DNA of 64,000 nucleotides from Staphylococcus pseudoxylosus. GTDB taxonomy: Bacteria; Bacillota; Bacilli; Staphylococcales; Staphylococcaceae. Made by a program: the position numbers and the translations under genes. The notes under the pieces were generated by a model, which was not told where the DNA came from, did no database searches, and saw nothing but the letters and a program-made list of their open reading frames with translations. The stretch spans positions 62,001-126,000 of the forward strand of contig NZ_RCVN01000006.1 of NCBI RefSeq assembly GCF_003697915.1, read 5' to 3'. How positions within the stretch are numbered: the stretch's first letter is position 1; every line of letters begins with the position of its first letter. This document shows positions 19,396 through 28,462 of this stretch, piece after piece.

Positions 19396-20537
19396 TATAA
19401 TCGCTCCAATATCTTTGTTTTGTCTATAAATTCTTGAACTTCCTGCTCAGGTATAGAGTCAATTGTAATACCTGCACCGACTCCATAAACGGCTTGGTTA
19501 TTTAAGTATTGTATTGTTCGAATCGGCACATTAAAGATTGATTTACCATTTGGAAGTAATAAGCCAATCGCACCGCAGTAAATATTTCGTGGTGTTTGTT
19601 CTAATGTTTTTATATAGTTCATCGTATTAAGTTTTGGGGCACCTGTAATTGAACCACATGGAAACAATGCACTTAGTATCTGATTTAAATCTGTATCTTT
19701 ACATAAAGTGGCAGTAATCATTGATGTCATTTGAAATACTGTTTGATATGGTTCGATGTGAAACGGTTTATATACATGAACACTGCCAGTTTCTGCAATT
19801 CGACTCATGTCATTACGTAGTAAATCTACAATCATTACATTTTCTGCCCTATCTTTGCTTGATTGACTTAAAGTGTTTAGATTGTTCCTATCTTCTGTTT
19901 CATTACTACCTCTTGGCATCGTACCTTTCATGGGTTTACTTAACAATATATCTTCAGCTGCTTTAAATGGTCCTCGTTGGAAGAATAATTCTGGTGATAA
20001 TGAAGCAATCTGTAACTCATCTGTTTCAATAAGTGCTGAATAAAAGCCGTGATTATCATTTAATAGATGATAATATAATGTTGCTATAGAATGATGAATT
20101 GAATCTACTAATCTCGTTGTATAATTCACTTGATATGTGTTCCCCTCCACAATAGCTGATTGTATCGTTCGAATATGTTTGATAAGTTCAGCTCTATTTA
20201 ATTGGAATTGGAAGCTACATTGTTGTTGATATATCGTATCCTCAAGGTCATTTTCAGTTTCTGATGTATTTTCAAAAACATATGCCGCCGCGTATACATA
20301 GTTTTCTTCAGTCGGCACTGTTGCCATGTCTTTATTGAAGTAAGTTGCCGCTTCATAAGGTAAATATAAAGCTGCATAGTAGCCGTCATTTTGATAACTT
20401 TCTGCAAAGCACACGACATCGCCGACTTCTTCTATTGTATAAGCAATTTTTTTAGCAATACATTGCGTGAATAAATAACGATACGTCTCATGCGTTGTTT
20501 CATCAGTTATGTAACGATAATTAAAGTGTATTTGCAT
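19395..20537 (-). CDS. pabB: aminodeoxychorismate synthase component I
   Basis: A 380-residue chorismate-binding enzyme that aminates chorismate to 4-amino-4-deoxychorismate using ammonia from PabA. C-terminal half motifs include LSPELFFQ, LSKPMKGTMPRG, RAENVMIVDLLRNDMSR, GSITGAPKLNTM and the terminal VGAGITIDSIPEQE, all typical of the PabB/TrpE family; PIKGT-like KPMKGT favours PabB. The N-terminal domain is short, as in Firmicute PabB. GGAGG precedes the ATG. It overlaps pabA by 17 bases. Confidence 0.88.
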   Translation of the reverse strand: MQIHFNYRYITDETTHETYRYLFTQCIAKKIAYTIEEVGDVVCFAESYQNDGYYAALYLPYEAATYFNKDMATVPTEENYVYAAAYVFENTSETENDLEDTIYQQQCSFQFQLNRAELIKHIRTIQSAIVEGNTYQVNYTTRLVDSIHHSIATLYYHLLNDNHGFYSALIETDELQIASLSPELFFQRGPFKAAEDILLSKPMKGTMPRGSNETEDRNNLNTLSQSSKDRAENVMIVDLLRNDMSRIAETGSVHVYKPFHIEPYQTVFQMTSMITATLCKDTDLNQILSALFPCGSITGAPKLNTMNYIKTLEQTPRNIYCGAIGLLLPNGKSIFNVPIRTIQYLNNQAVYGVGAGITIDSIPEQEVQEFIDKTKILERL

Positions 20538-21114
20538 GGTAGGCCTCCACTATATCTATAAATATTTGAATCTGTTTAAGACCATATTCACTTAATATGG
20601 ATTCTGGATGGTATTGTACTCCATAAATAGGTAATAATTTATGTTCCACAGCCATTATAATGTCTTCATAATTTGTAGCCGTCACAGTTAATGTTTCTGG
20701 AAAGGAGGATTGCTCCGCTTTTAAAGAGTGATAACGCATCACATCGAATGATTCTGGCAAACCATCAAAGATACCTATGCCATTATGTTTTATGCGTGTT
20801 GTATGACCATGAATAGGTTTATCACTTTTTACTATATTTCCACCGAAATAAGTCACAATTTGTTGAAACCCTAAACAAACGCCTAATATAGGTCCCTCTG
20901 TTGAAAATGTTTGAATTACTTCATTTAATATTGAATAGTCCTCAGGAGAACCCGGCCCCGGTGAAATTACAATTGCATCGGGTTGATGTAAATGAATTCG
21001 TTCATTTGTCACCATTTCTACATCAATAACCTCAACTTGCCCTCGATAACTTTGCTTAATATAATCTACGATGTTATAAGTGAACGAATCTTTATTATCT
21101 ATAATTAGTATCAT
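20521..21114 (-). CDS. pabA: aminodeoxychorismate synthase component II, glutamine amidotransferase
   Basis: A 197-residue class I glutamine amidotransferase that delivers ammonia to PabB. The catalytic triad is visible: Cys80 in GVCLGFQQ, and His169 and Glu171 in YHPES. The oxyanion motif SPGPGSPED is at 51-59. Similar to TrpG, but its overlap with pabB and the absence of trp genes support folate biosynthesis. First gene of the pabABC operon, divergent from the queCDE unit. Confidence 0.88.
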   Translation of the reverse strand: MILIIDNKDSFTYNIVDYIKQSYRGQVEVIDVEMVTNERIHLHQPDAIVISPGPGSPEDYSILNEVIQTFSTEGPILGVCLGFQQIVTYFGGNIVKSDKPIHGHTTRIKHNGIGIFDGLPESFDVMRYHSLKAEQSSFPETLTVTATNYEDIIMAVEHKLLPIYGVQYHPESILSEYGLKQIQIFIDIVEAYHANTL

Positions 21115-21175
21115 TTCGTCGCCTCTTTTTAAATATCTTCGTTATTCTGTTATACTTATTATCACAAATATTAAC

Positions 21176-21204
21176 TTGATTTTACAGTTTAAATATATTA
21201 TTCT
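21176..21204 (+). promoter_or_regulatory. putative promoter of queCDE
   Basis: TTGATT (21176-21181) and TATTCT (21199-21204) are separated by 17 bases and lie just before the preQ1 aptamer, which sets a transcript start near 21210. Confidence 0.5.
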
Positions 21205-21228
21205 AAATCACGTTATAAATGAATACAA

Positions 21229-21300
21229 AGAGGTTCCTAGCTGATACCCTCTATAAAAAACTAGACACATGATTTTCGTCTGTCTTTTTTATAGAGATGG
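21229..21300 (+). ncRNA. preQ1 class I riboswitch with terminator platform
   Basis: AGAGGTTCCTAGCTGA, then ACCCTCTATAAAAAACTA (21229-21263), reproduces the preQ1-I aptamer: P1 stem AGAGG/CCTCT, the C-containing loop that reads the ligand, and the A-rich tail forming the pseudoknot. Directly after it, AGACA...TGTCT and a T-run (to about 21290) form a terminator whose stem uses the aptamer's A-rich tail. PreQ1 binding should favour termination and so repress queCDE. Confidence 0.92.
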
Positions 21301-21370
21301 ACGTTTTTTTTATGCCGTCATAGCATGAGTTATAACAGCTAGTTTGACAATATGAAGGAGTGCAAGCAAT

Positions 21371-22042
21371 ATGACGCAACAATCTTTAGATAATAACAAG
21401 GCTATCGTAGTATTTAGTGGCGGACAAGATAGTACGACTTGTTTATTTTGGGCTAAAAAATATTTTGAAAGTGTAGAACTCGTTACATTCGCATATGGCC
21501 AAAGACACGATACAGAAATTGAAGTAGCAAAACGAATTGCAGAAGAACAACACGTTAAGCACCACATCTTAGATATGTCTTTACTTTCACAACTAACACC
21601 TAATGCACTTACGCAACATGATATGGAGATTGAAGTAGGAGAAGATGGCATACCTAATACATTTGTTCCTGCAAGAAATTTACTGTTCTTATCTTTTGCT
21701 GGTGCCTTAGCATACCAGACAAACACAAAAAATATCATTACCGGTGTATGTGAGACGGACTTTTCAGGGTACCCTGATTGTAGAGATAGTTTTATTAAAT
21801 CCATGAATGTAACGTTATCACTATCCATGGATAAAGATTTTGTAATTCACACGCCTTTAATGTGGTTAGATAAAAAAGCAACCTGGGCATTAAGTGATGA
21901 ACTCGGAGCACTAGACTACATTCGTTACAACACGCTTACTTGCTATAACGGCATTGTTGGTGAAGGCTGTGGAGAATGCCCTGCTTGCGAATTAAGAGCG
22001 CACGGTTTAAATACGTATTTAGCTGAAAAAGGAGAGAATTAA
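21371..22042 (+). CDS. queC: 7-cyano-7-deazaguanine (preQ0) synthase
   Basis: A 223-residue ATP-dependent enzyme converting 7-carboxy-7-deazaguanine and ammonia to preQ0 in queuosine synthesis. The PP-loop SGGQDST is at 16-22. The C-terminal zinc site is the cluster [16 protein letters not shown] near 195-210. Length is normal. GAAGGAG lies 11 bases before the ATG. First gene of queC-queD-queE under the preQ1 riboswitch; queF is not present in the window. Confidence 0.95.
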   Translation: MTQQSLDNNKAIVVFSGGQDSTTCLFWAKKYFESVELVTFAYGQRHDTEIEVAKRIAEEQHVKHHILDMSLLSQLTPNALTQHDMEIEVGEDGIPNTFVPARNLLFLSFAGALAYQTNTKNIITGVCETDFSGYPDCRDSFIKSMNVTLSLSMDKDFVIHTPLMWLDKKATWALSDELGALDYIRYNTLTCYNGIVGEGCGECPACELRAHGLNTYLAEKGEN

Positions 22043-22044
22043 TT

Positions 22045-22473
22045 ATGTTCCAACAAAATTATCCTAGCGTACAACATCCATATACTTTCGAACTAAACAA
22101 AGACTTTAATTTTTCTGCAGCGCATTATATACCAAGTGACGATGCAGGCAAATGCATGCGCACACATGGTCATACTTATTTTGTAAATTTAACGATTGTT
22201 GGCGATTCATTAGATCACAATGGTTTTTTAGTAAATTTTAGCGAGCTAAAGCAATTAGTTCACGGCCAATTTGATCACCATTTACTTAATGATTTACCAC
22301 AATTCGAAGGAAAAAGTCCTTCTACTGAAATTGTAGCTCAAACTATATATGAAATGGTTCAAACATCTTTAAACCAACGCAATAATCAACCTAAATGTGT
22401 ACAAGTCTATGTCAGAGAAACGCCGACAAGCTATGTCGTATATAGACCAAAGGAGCAACGTAATCATGAGTAA
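22045..22473 (+). CDS. queD: 6-carboxytetrahydropterin synthase
   Basis: A 142-residue member of the PTPS fold that converts 7,8-dihydroneopterin triphosphate to 6-carboxy-tetrahydropterin, the second step of queuosine synthesis. Zinc-binding histidines His27, His41 and His43 (HGH) and catalytic Cys37 are visible in the first 45 residues; a C-terminal YVRETPTSYVVY motif carries the substrate-binding Glu. It starts 2 bases after queC and overlaps queE by 8 bases. Confidence 0.94.
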   Translation: MFQQNYPSVQHPYTFELNKDFNFSAAHYIPSDDAGKCMRTHGHTYFVNLTIVGDSLDHNGFLVNFSELKQLVHGQFDHHLLNDLPQFEGKSPSTEIVAQTIYEMVQTSLNQRNNQPKCVQVYVRETPTSYVVYRPKEQRNHE

Positions 22474-23182
22474 AATACCTGTACTAGAAATTTTCGGTCC
22501 AACCATTCAAGGTGAAGGTCGTGTCATAGGCCGCAAGACCATGTTTGTACGAACTGCCGGCTGTGATTACCGTTGTAGTTGGTGTGATTCTAGTTTTACT
22601 TGGGACGGTAGCGCTAAAGAAGATATTCGTATGATGACTGCTGAAGAAATTTATGATGCTTTATACGACATTGCTGGCGACTCTTTTAACCACGTTACAA
22701 TTTCTGGCGGTAATCCTGCCTTAATTAAAGGGATTCAACAATTAGTTGATTTGTTTGATGAAAAACACATACAAAGTGCTTTAGAAACACAAGGTAGTAA
22801 GTTCCAACCGTGGATGACTCAAATAGATGACTTAACGATCAGCCCCAAACCACCAAGTTCGAAAATGAAACCAAACTTACCTATATTAGATGAAGTCATT
22901 GAACAATGTGTACCAGAATCACTAAATCTAAAAGTTGTTATTTTCGATGACGAAGATTATGAATTTGCTAAAAAGATCCATCACAGATACCCTACTATCC
23001 CTTTTTATTTACAAGTAGGTAATCCTTACTTAGATGATGAATACGTAGAATCACACACTAAAAAGTTATTAACGTTATATGAAACGCTAGTAGACCGCGT
23101 AATGGTCAGTAGCGATATGAACAATGTATATGTTCTACCTCAATTACACACATTGCTTTGGAGTAACAAAAAAGGTGTTTAA
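22466..23182 (+). CDS. queE: 7-carboxy-7-deazaguanine synthase, radical SAM enzyme
   Basis: A 238-residue radical SAM enzyme that contracts 6-carboxytetrahydropterin to 7-carboxy-7-deazaguanine. The [4Fe-4S] cluster motif CDYRCSWC supplies Cys33, Cys37 and Cys40. The GPTIQGEG motif near residues 11-18 is diagnostic of QueE. I start at ATG 22466 because AAAGGAG precedes it and MSKIPVLEIFGPTIQGEG is the usual N-terminus; the longer open frame to 22397 lies inside queD. Confidence 0.94.
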   Translation: MSKIPVLEIFGPTIQGEGRVIGRKTMFVRTAGCDYRCSWCDSSFTWDGSAKEDIRMMTAEEIYDALYDIAGDSFNHVTISGGNPALIKGIQQLVDLFDEKHIQSALETQGSKFQPWMTQIDDLTISPKPPSSKMKPNLPILDEVIEQCVPESLNLKVVIFDDEDYEFAKKIHHRYPTIPFYLQVGNPYLDDEYVESHTKKLLTLYETLVDRVMVSSDMNNVYVLPQLHTLLWSNKKGV

Positions 23183-23418
23183 ATTGTGTAATCTATGCGA
23201 TCCGTTGTATAATGCTCTTTGTCTATATAACGAATCGCTTTTTAGTGATGCAAAAATATATAGTTGGTCATCACTGTAAAATTATTTTTATTATGCATTT
23301 AACATCATTTTTAATCACATTTGAATGATGATGCTTTGAAGAAATTATGTAATTAAATGATTAACTTTCACTTAATTGATATAATGTTGCAGTGAAGTAT
23401 CTAGGTTAGGAGAGCATC

Positions 23419-24012
23419 ATGCTAATTAATATAATTATAAATATAGCTACGGTATTAATTGTGCTCGGCATTGATTTATATCGTCAGAATTTCAAACAAC
23501 TAAAGTTTAGCTCTATACTGATTGCAATAACACTCAATGGTATTATTAATTTATTTTTAGTCGGTGAATATGATTACATCGCCTTTTATACAATTACACA
23601 ATTATTTATTTGGACTTTATTACAACTTTATTTAAATCGTAAGATCACTGCTTTTAAAATTACAGATCAAAAATTTATTGCAGTTATTTTAACAATTATC
23701 ATGAGTACATCATTAATCCTTACATATAGCACTAGCCATGACTCGTATTATATGTCTATCCCATACTTAGCCCCTGCTATTTTCCTAATTGGCGCAATCT
23801 TACTTTTCTATAGTACTTTTCAGCCAAATGAAAAAGAGCAACTTAAGCTATTGCAACGTATCAAGCACCCAATTTTAATAGGTCAAATATGTATGATTGG
23901 TGCTTTTACGATAATGATGCTATTAACACCTTATTGGTACGCCTTTATTATAGTCCATTTGCTATTTATATTTTTCTTATTATGGCAGAATATATTTTTT
24001 TCACATAAATGA
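23419..24012 (+). CDS. multi-spanning membrane protein, function unknown
   Basis: Not recognised. A 197-residue, very hydrophobic protein with about six predicted helices and short polar loops (LYRQNFKQLKF near 24-34; QPNEKEQLKLLQRIKH near 135-150). TAGGAGAG precedes the ATG. It occupies the place, and has the orientation, where S. aureus carries the saePQRS operon between queE and the csbB-like gene. SaeQ is also a small membrane protein, but I cannot establish homology by eye. No two-component genes accompany it. Confidence 0.7.
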   Translation: MLINIIINIATVLIVLGIDLYRQNFKQLKFSSILIAITLNGIINLFLVGEYDYIAFYTITQLFIWTLLQLYLNRKITAFKITDQKFIAVILTIIMSTSLILTYSTSHDSYYMSIPYLAPAIFLIGAILLFYSTFQPNEKEQLKLLQRIKHPILIGQICMIGAFTIMMLLTPYWYAFIIVHLLFIFFLLWQNIFFSHK

Positions 24013-24075
24013 TTAACAGATTATATTTTGTGGTATAAATAAACAGTTAAATGATTTCTTAAAGGAGGTTAAATT

Positions 24076-24330
24076 ATGTTTGGCTTTATACTTATGTTAA
24101 TTGTCGGTGGCTTAATCGGCTGGATAGCTGGTGGCATCGTTGGTAAAGATATCCCAGGTGGGATTTTAGGTAATATTATTGCTGGTATCGTAGGTGCAGC
24201 ATTAGGTTCATGGATCTTTGGTGACTGGGGTTGGCACCTAGGTGGCATCGCAATCTTCCCAGCATTAATCGGTACAATTATTTTAGTTGCAGTCGTTTCA
24301 TTCATTTTCGGTAAATTACGTAAAAAATAA
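24076..24330 (+). CDS. GlsB/YeaQ/YmgE-family small membrane protein
   Basis: An 84-residue glycine-rich protein with three hydrophobic segments. The motif pattern GGLIGWIAGGIVGKDIPGG near the N-terminus and GNIIAGIVGAALGSWIFG in the middle is typical of the transglycosylase-associated (Pfam Transgly_assoc) family, commonly linked to general stress. Strong AAAGGAGG precedes the ATG. Biochemical function is unknown in the family. Confidence 0.85.
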   Translation: MFGFILMLIVGGLIGWIAGGIVGKDIPGGILGNIIAGIVGAALGSWIFGDWGWHLGGIAIFPALIGTIILVAVVSFIFGKLRKK

Positions 24331-24418
24331 TCAACCCTAATGAAACGTAATGATTAACTAAAATTAATATGGGGTGGCTCACAGAAATCTACTCGAGATT
24401 TTGTGGCTGCAAAGGCAA

Positions 24419-24451
24419 AGCGTCCGAGACATAACCATTGTCTCGGACGCT
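24419..24451. terminator. terminator between GlsB-family gene and csbB-like gene
   Basis: Perfect 13-bp arms AGCGTCCGAGACA / TGTCTCGGACGCT with a 7-base loop, positioned between convergent genes. A second imperfect hairpin (CACAGAAATCT / AGATTTTGTG) lies just upstream at about 24380-24405. Confidence 0.8.
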
Positions 24452-24509
24452 TACTTATTTCTTTGTCTTTTATAAATTCATAGTATTTTAATCAAGGACT
24501 CATTAAAAT

Positions 24510-25571
24510 TCATCTATTTTTAATAAGTTCTTTTTTCTTTTTATCTTGTATTTTTGAAGACTTTCTACGCTCACTGCTTCCTACATCATCATTGATATCT
24601 TGGGTGATATTTTGATGATTTGTTTCATGAGCACATTTGAAATTAGAAGCCTGCACAATATATTTTGGTCGTTGTTTCACTTCGTAATATATACGGCCAA
24701 TATATTCACCGACAATCCCTATTGAAATGAGTTGGATACCGCCAAGCAATAATATAGCAGCAATTGTAGAGAAATAACCAGGTGTTTCAACACCTCTGAT
24801 CATAATACCTACCGAAATATAACCGATATATAACAAACTAATAAAGAATACAATTAGACCAAGATAAATCATCGCACGTAAGGGTTTATTGTTGAATGAA
24901 ATCAGACCGTCAATGCCATAATTTAATAATTTACTAAATGACCATTTAGATTCTCCATCTTCACGCTCAACATTTTCATAGGTAAAGACTTTGGTATTAT
25001 AGCCTATCCATTCGTACAGGCCTTTAGAAAATCTATTATATTCATCTAATTGGGTCAAAGATTGTACTGCACGTTGGCTTAACAATCTAAAATCTCCAAC
25101 GCCATCCTCTAATTTAATATCTTCTACAAAATGATTTATTAATTTATAATAAATTTTTGTCATCATTTTTCTAGATTGCTTTTCACCCGTTCTATCTCTT
25201 TTGGCTATAACTTGGTCGTAACCATCCATATAACCTTCTATCATTTGAGGTATTAATTCAGGTGGATGTTGCAAATCTGCATCAATCATAATGACACCGT
25301 CACAATTTTCACTATGTTGATATCCGGCTATCATTGCTGATTCTTTACCAAAATTACGGCTAAAGGAAATAAATTTAACATGTTCATCTTTCGTGGCCAT
25401 CTCTTGAATATAATTAATGGTCTTATCTTTACTTCCGTCATCTACAAATAATAAATCATAGTCATAATGATGATTCTGACTATCTTTCGATAATATTTCA
25501 GTCAATCGTTCATACGTCTTTACTATTACTTCACCTTCATTATAACAAGGTACTATAACTCTTATTTGCAT
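24510..25571 (-). CDS. CsbB-like polyisoprenyl-phosphate glycosyltransferase, GT2
   Basis: A 353-residue GT-A enzyme. The N-terminal VPCYNEGE, FVDDGSKD (near 46-53) and IDADLQHPPE (near 97-106) motifs bind UDP-sugar and metal. Two C-terminal helices (about 232-260 and 265-295) anchor it, as in GtrB/CsbB enzymes that load sugar onto undecaprenyl phosphate for transfer across the membrane. In S. aureus the CsbB system adds GlcNAc to lipoteichoic acid with a flippase and YfhO, which would complement ltaS here. The last 45 residues are an unusual charged tail ending KKKKELIKNR. AAGGTG precedes the ATG. Confidence 0.87.
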   Translation of the reverse strand: MQIRVIVPCYNEGEVIVKTYERLTEILSKDSQNHHYDYDLLFVDDGSKDKTINYIQEMATKDEHVKFISFSRNFGKESAMIAGYQHSENCDGVIMIDADLQHPPELIPQMIEGYMDGYDQVIAKRDRTGEKQSRKMMTKIYYKLINHFVEDIKLEDGVGDFRLLSQRAVQSLTQLDEYNRFSKGLYEWIGYNTKVFTYENVEREDGESKWSFSKLLNYGIDGLISFNNKPLRAMIYLGLIVFFISLLYIGYISVGIMIRGVETPGYFSTIAAILLLGGIQLISIGIVGEYIGRIYYEVKQRPKYIVQASNFKCAHETNHQNITQDINDDVGSSERRKSSKIQDKKKKELIKNR

Positions 25572-25894
25572 ATATAAACACCTTCATTTCAATTACTTCA
25601 ATTTTTACTTTATCAATTCCCACCATCATTATGCTATATAAATCATTTAGATTTACATAATCTTTATATAGCCTTAATACTAAATATTAAAACTTAACTT
25701 TTAAGCGAAGTTTTTTAAAAATGAATTAATTTCAAGATGATTTTTAAAAAATAAAAAAATCATTCATCCATTGAATTTTTAATCAAAATGCTAATATTGA
25801 CTGAAATATAAACTTATAAAAGTTATAAATTGTTACTTTAAGTCTATCAATTATTTCCATTATTTGAAAATAAAAACCATCAACACAATAAAGA
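25572..25894. other. AT-rich gap upstream of csbB-like gene
   Basis: About 320 bases of very AT-rich DNA with no supportable ORF or RNA structure. It should contain the promoter of the csbB-like gene on the minus strand, but I cannot place it. Confidence 0.4.
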
Positions 25895-25935
25895 AGAGAC
25901 TATGTATTCAGAAATGAATTGAATACATAGTCTCT
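25895..25935 (-). terminator. terminator of aldo/keto reductase gene
   Basis: Inverted repeat AGAGACTATGTATTCA / TGAATACATAGTCTCT just downstream of the stop on the minus strand. Confidence 0.8.
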
Positions 25936-25942
25936 TTCAAAA

Positions 25943-26782
25943 TTATTTTAATGTGCCTATACGAACCTTATCAGGATCATTGCCTTGTCGCTCATCTTTA
26001 TTTAAGCTATCAATTTCAGCAATATCAGTAAGTTCTAAATTAAAATCAAAGATATCATAATTTTCTTTAATACGTTCAGGTGTCTTAGACTTTGGAATCA
26101 CGAGTCTATTATGCGCTAGATGCCAACGTAGTACAATTTGAGCTGGTGTTTTATTATAACGTTCAGCTAATTTTGTAATGACATCATATTCAAGCAACCC
26201 TCTATTTCGCATTAACGGCATCCAAGCAGTAACTGCAATATCATGGCTATCACAATATTCTTGTAATGCTTGTTGGTTGAAATTAGGGTGCACTTCTATC
26301 TGATTCACAGCAGGTACAACTTCAGTTGCTTCCATAAGCTCTTCTAAATGATGTTGGTTAAAGTTACATACGCCAATGGCACGGATACGTCCCTCTTCAT
26401 ATAATTTCTCCATTGCTTTATAACTCTCAATAAACAACCCATCCGCTTCACATGGCCAATGTATTAAGAATAAATCTAAGTAATCAGTACCAAGGTTTTC
26501 AATTGATTTGGTAAAGAATTCAATCGTTTGATCATACCCTTGATAGTCATTCCATAATTTAGATGTAATAAATAGATCTTCTCTAGGTACGTCTGATTTT
26601 TTCAATGCATTACCTAATGCAATTTCATTTTTATAGAAATAAGCTGTATCAAATGCACGGTACCCAGCTTCTAACGCTGCTGTCACAGCTTGATCCATCT
26701 CTTCTTCTGTAATTTTATAAACACCTAAACCAACTTTAGGCATTGGGTATCCATTATTCAAATAATATACGTCTTCTATCAT
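25943..26782 (-). CDS. aldo/keto reductase (YvgN/YtbE-like)
   Basis: A 279-residue (alpha/beta)8 NADPH-dependent oxidoreductase. The catalytic tetrad is visible as Asp and Tyr in AFDTAYFYKNE (near 43-53), Lys in ITSKLWNDYQG and His in LFLIHWPCE. The C-terminal RIKENYDIFDFNL segment lies in the coenzyme 2'-phosphate region. Members reduce methylglyoxal and other carbonyls; the physiological substrate here is unknown. AAAGGGG precedes the ATG. Single-gene unit. Confidence 0.87.
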   Translation of the reverse strand: MIEDVYYLNNGYPMPKVGLGVYKITEEEMDQAVTAALEAGYRAFDTAYFYKNEIALGNALKKSDVPREDLFITSKLWNDYQGYDQTIEFFTKSIENLGTDYLDLFLIHWPCEADGLFIESYKAMEKLYEEGRIRAIGVCNFNQHHLEELMEATEVVPAVNQIEVHPNFNQQALQEYCDSHDIAVTAWMPLMRNRGLLEYDVITKLAERYNKTPAQIVLRWHLAHNRLVIPKSKTPERIKENYDIFDFNLELTDIAEIDSLNKDERQGNDPDKVRIGTLK

Positions 26783-27031
26783 TGTTAATCCCCTTTCTGA
26801 TTACTTTATTTATATAAGTAATATCTTTATTTTAATACGAATAGATATAAAAATATACTATCTATCACTTTTATCTTTAACAGCGCATAACATGTTAGCC
26901 TTTTAAACTTGATTACTTGCTGTATATTGAGTTCTCCTATTAAGAAAAGTCTATTGAAATACGGAGCCTCAATATGAACCAAAACGCCTTCGACGAATCT
27001 TTTTTAGCTTTATTATCAATACAAAAAAACA

Positions 27032-27068
27032 GGAGAGAAATCATTTTATCAAAAATTGATTTCTCTCC
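27032..27068 (-). terminator. terminator of mpfA-like gene
   Basis: Perfect 12-bp arms GGAGAGAAATCA / TGATTTCTCTCC. On the minus strand it is followed by a T-run. The rest of 26783-27112 holds only a 37-codon plus-strand ORF that runs through this terminator and that I do not accept. Confidence 0.8.
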
Positions 27069-27112
27069 CACTTCATCATTCATGTGATGCTTCTATTATT
27101 AACTAGTGTATT

Positions 27113-28462
27113 TTAATTATTTTCTTCTTCCTCGACTTCTTCTTCTAATGTTGGTCTATTTTTATGATATTCTAATTCTAAAATAACAGTAATGATTTGA
27201 TGGTTATCAATTTCAGAAATAACCCATCTATCATATTCTGTATCAACATAATCATTCTGTTGTAAATTCGTATTGTGTGCCTGTAACCAACCACCAATTG
27301 TATCAATGTCCTCTGAATCTTCAAATTCAATATCTAGTTGATCTTGTAGATCATCTAATAATACACGACCATTGATTTGATATCTACTGTCAGTTATTTT
27401 CACAATATCGTTGACTTCATCATCATCGAATTCATCTCGAATTTCGCCAACAATTTCCTCTAAGATATCTTCCATTGTTAAGATACCAGCTGTACCACCA
27501 TATTCATCTATGATAAGAGAAATATGGACATGTTCTCTTTGCATACGGACTAATGCGTCACTAATACGTGTTGTTTCTGAAATCATAGGTAAGTCATGTA
27601 CATAATTACTAACTTTCATTTGTTTACCTGAAGCGTATTCAGTTAAAAACTCTTTCACATTAATAAAACCTTTTACATGGTCTTTATCGCCATCAGCTGT
27701 AATAGGATAACGCGTAAATTGATGTTTTTTGATTGTATCTAACAATTCATCCACGTTAAATGGTTCATTCATCGTTATCATTTGTGTACGCGGCACCATA
27801 ATATCTTTAGCTTGTCTTTCATCAAATGAAAAGATATTTTGCATGTAAGCTAATTCAGTCTGATTAATCTCTCCGCCATTATAGCTATTGTTGATTATTA
27901 TTTTTATTTCTTCTTCTGACATTGCGTCATTATTAGCATCAGGATCAACGCCAAACATACGAATAATCATTCTTGCTGAACCATTCATTAACCAAATCAA
28001 AGGTTTCATAATAACACCAAAATAGAATAATGGTCTTGAATAGAACAGTGCTAATTTTTCAGTATGTTGTATTGCTAACGTTTTAGGTGCTAATTCACCG
28101 AGCACTACATGTAAATAGGTTACAATAATAAATGAAACAATAAATGATATTGTTGTCGTTAACGGATCTGGCAAGTGAAGCGCTTCGAATAACGGGTGTA
28201 ATAGTTTATTAAAAGTCGGTTCACCTAACCAACCTAACCCTAAAGATGTTACGGTAATACCTAGCTGACATGCAGATAAATAATAGTCAAGATTTTTAAT
28301 CATTTTTTTAACTACACGTGCACTACCATTACCTTCTGATGCAAGTTGATCAATTCTAGAACTGCGGACTTTTACCAAAGCGAATTCCGAGCCTACGAAT
28401 ACCGTTGTTAATGCTATTAAAAGAAAAAATATTACTAAATTCATTATGGTCACAGTTTCCAA
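27113..28462 (-). CDS. mpfA: CNNM/CorC (HlyC)-family transporter with CBS pair, MpfA-like
   Basis: A 449-residue protein with an N-terminal DUF21/CNNM membrane domain (four helices, about 1-190), two CBS domains (about 205-335) and a C-terminal CorC/HlyC domain (about 350-430). The equivalent S. aureus gene, placed between the aldo/keto reductase and nagA, is MpfA, needed for growth at high magnesium and thought to export Mg2+. A stop codon lies immediately upstream in frame, so initiation is at TTG 28462 (after AGGGA) or ATG 28444. The TTG option sits beside a hairpin that covers that ribosome binding site, and a longer structured leader lies upstream. Confidence 0.88.
   Translation of the reverse strand: METVTIMNLVIFFLLIALTTVFVGSEFALVKVRSSRIDQLASEGNGSARVVKKMIKNLDYYLSACQLGITVTSLGLGWLGEPTFNKLLHPLFEALHLPDPLTTTISFIVSFIIVTYLHVVLGELAPKTLAIQHTEKLALFYSRPLFYFGVIMKPLIWLMNGSARMIIRMFGVDPDANNDAMSEEEIKIIINNSYNGGEINQTELAYMQNIFSFDERQAKDIMVPRTQMITMNEPFNVDELLDTIKKHQFTRYPITADGDKDHVKGFINVKEFLTEYASGKQMKVSNYVHDLPMISETTRISDALVRMQREHVHISLIIDEYGGTAGILTMEDILEEIVGEIRDEFDDDEVNDIVKITDSRYQINGRVLLDDLQDQLDIEFEDSEDIDTIGGWLQAHNTNLQQNDYVDTEYDRWVISEIDNHQIITVILELEYHKNRPTLEEEVEEEENN

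Noticed and set aside
24060..24310. Minus-strand ORF opposite the GlsB-family gene
   Set aside because: Shadow of a glycine/isoleucine-rich gene; proline-rich antisense translation is typical of such artefacts.
26974..27087. 37-codon plus-strand ORF with GGAG before its ATG
   Set aside because: It runs straight through the strong terminator of the mpfA-like gene and its second half is encoded by that hairpin, so the frame is likely accidental.
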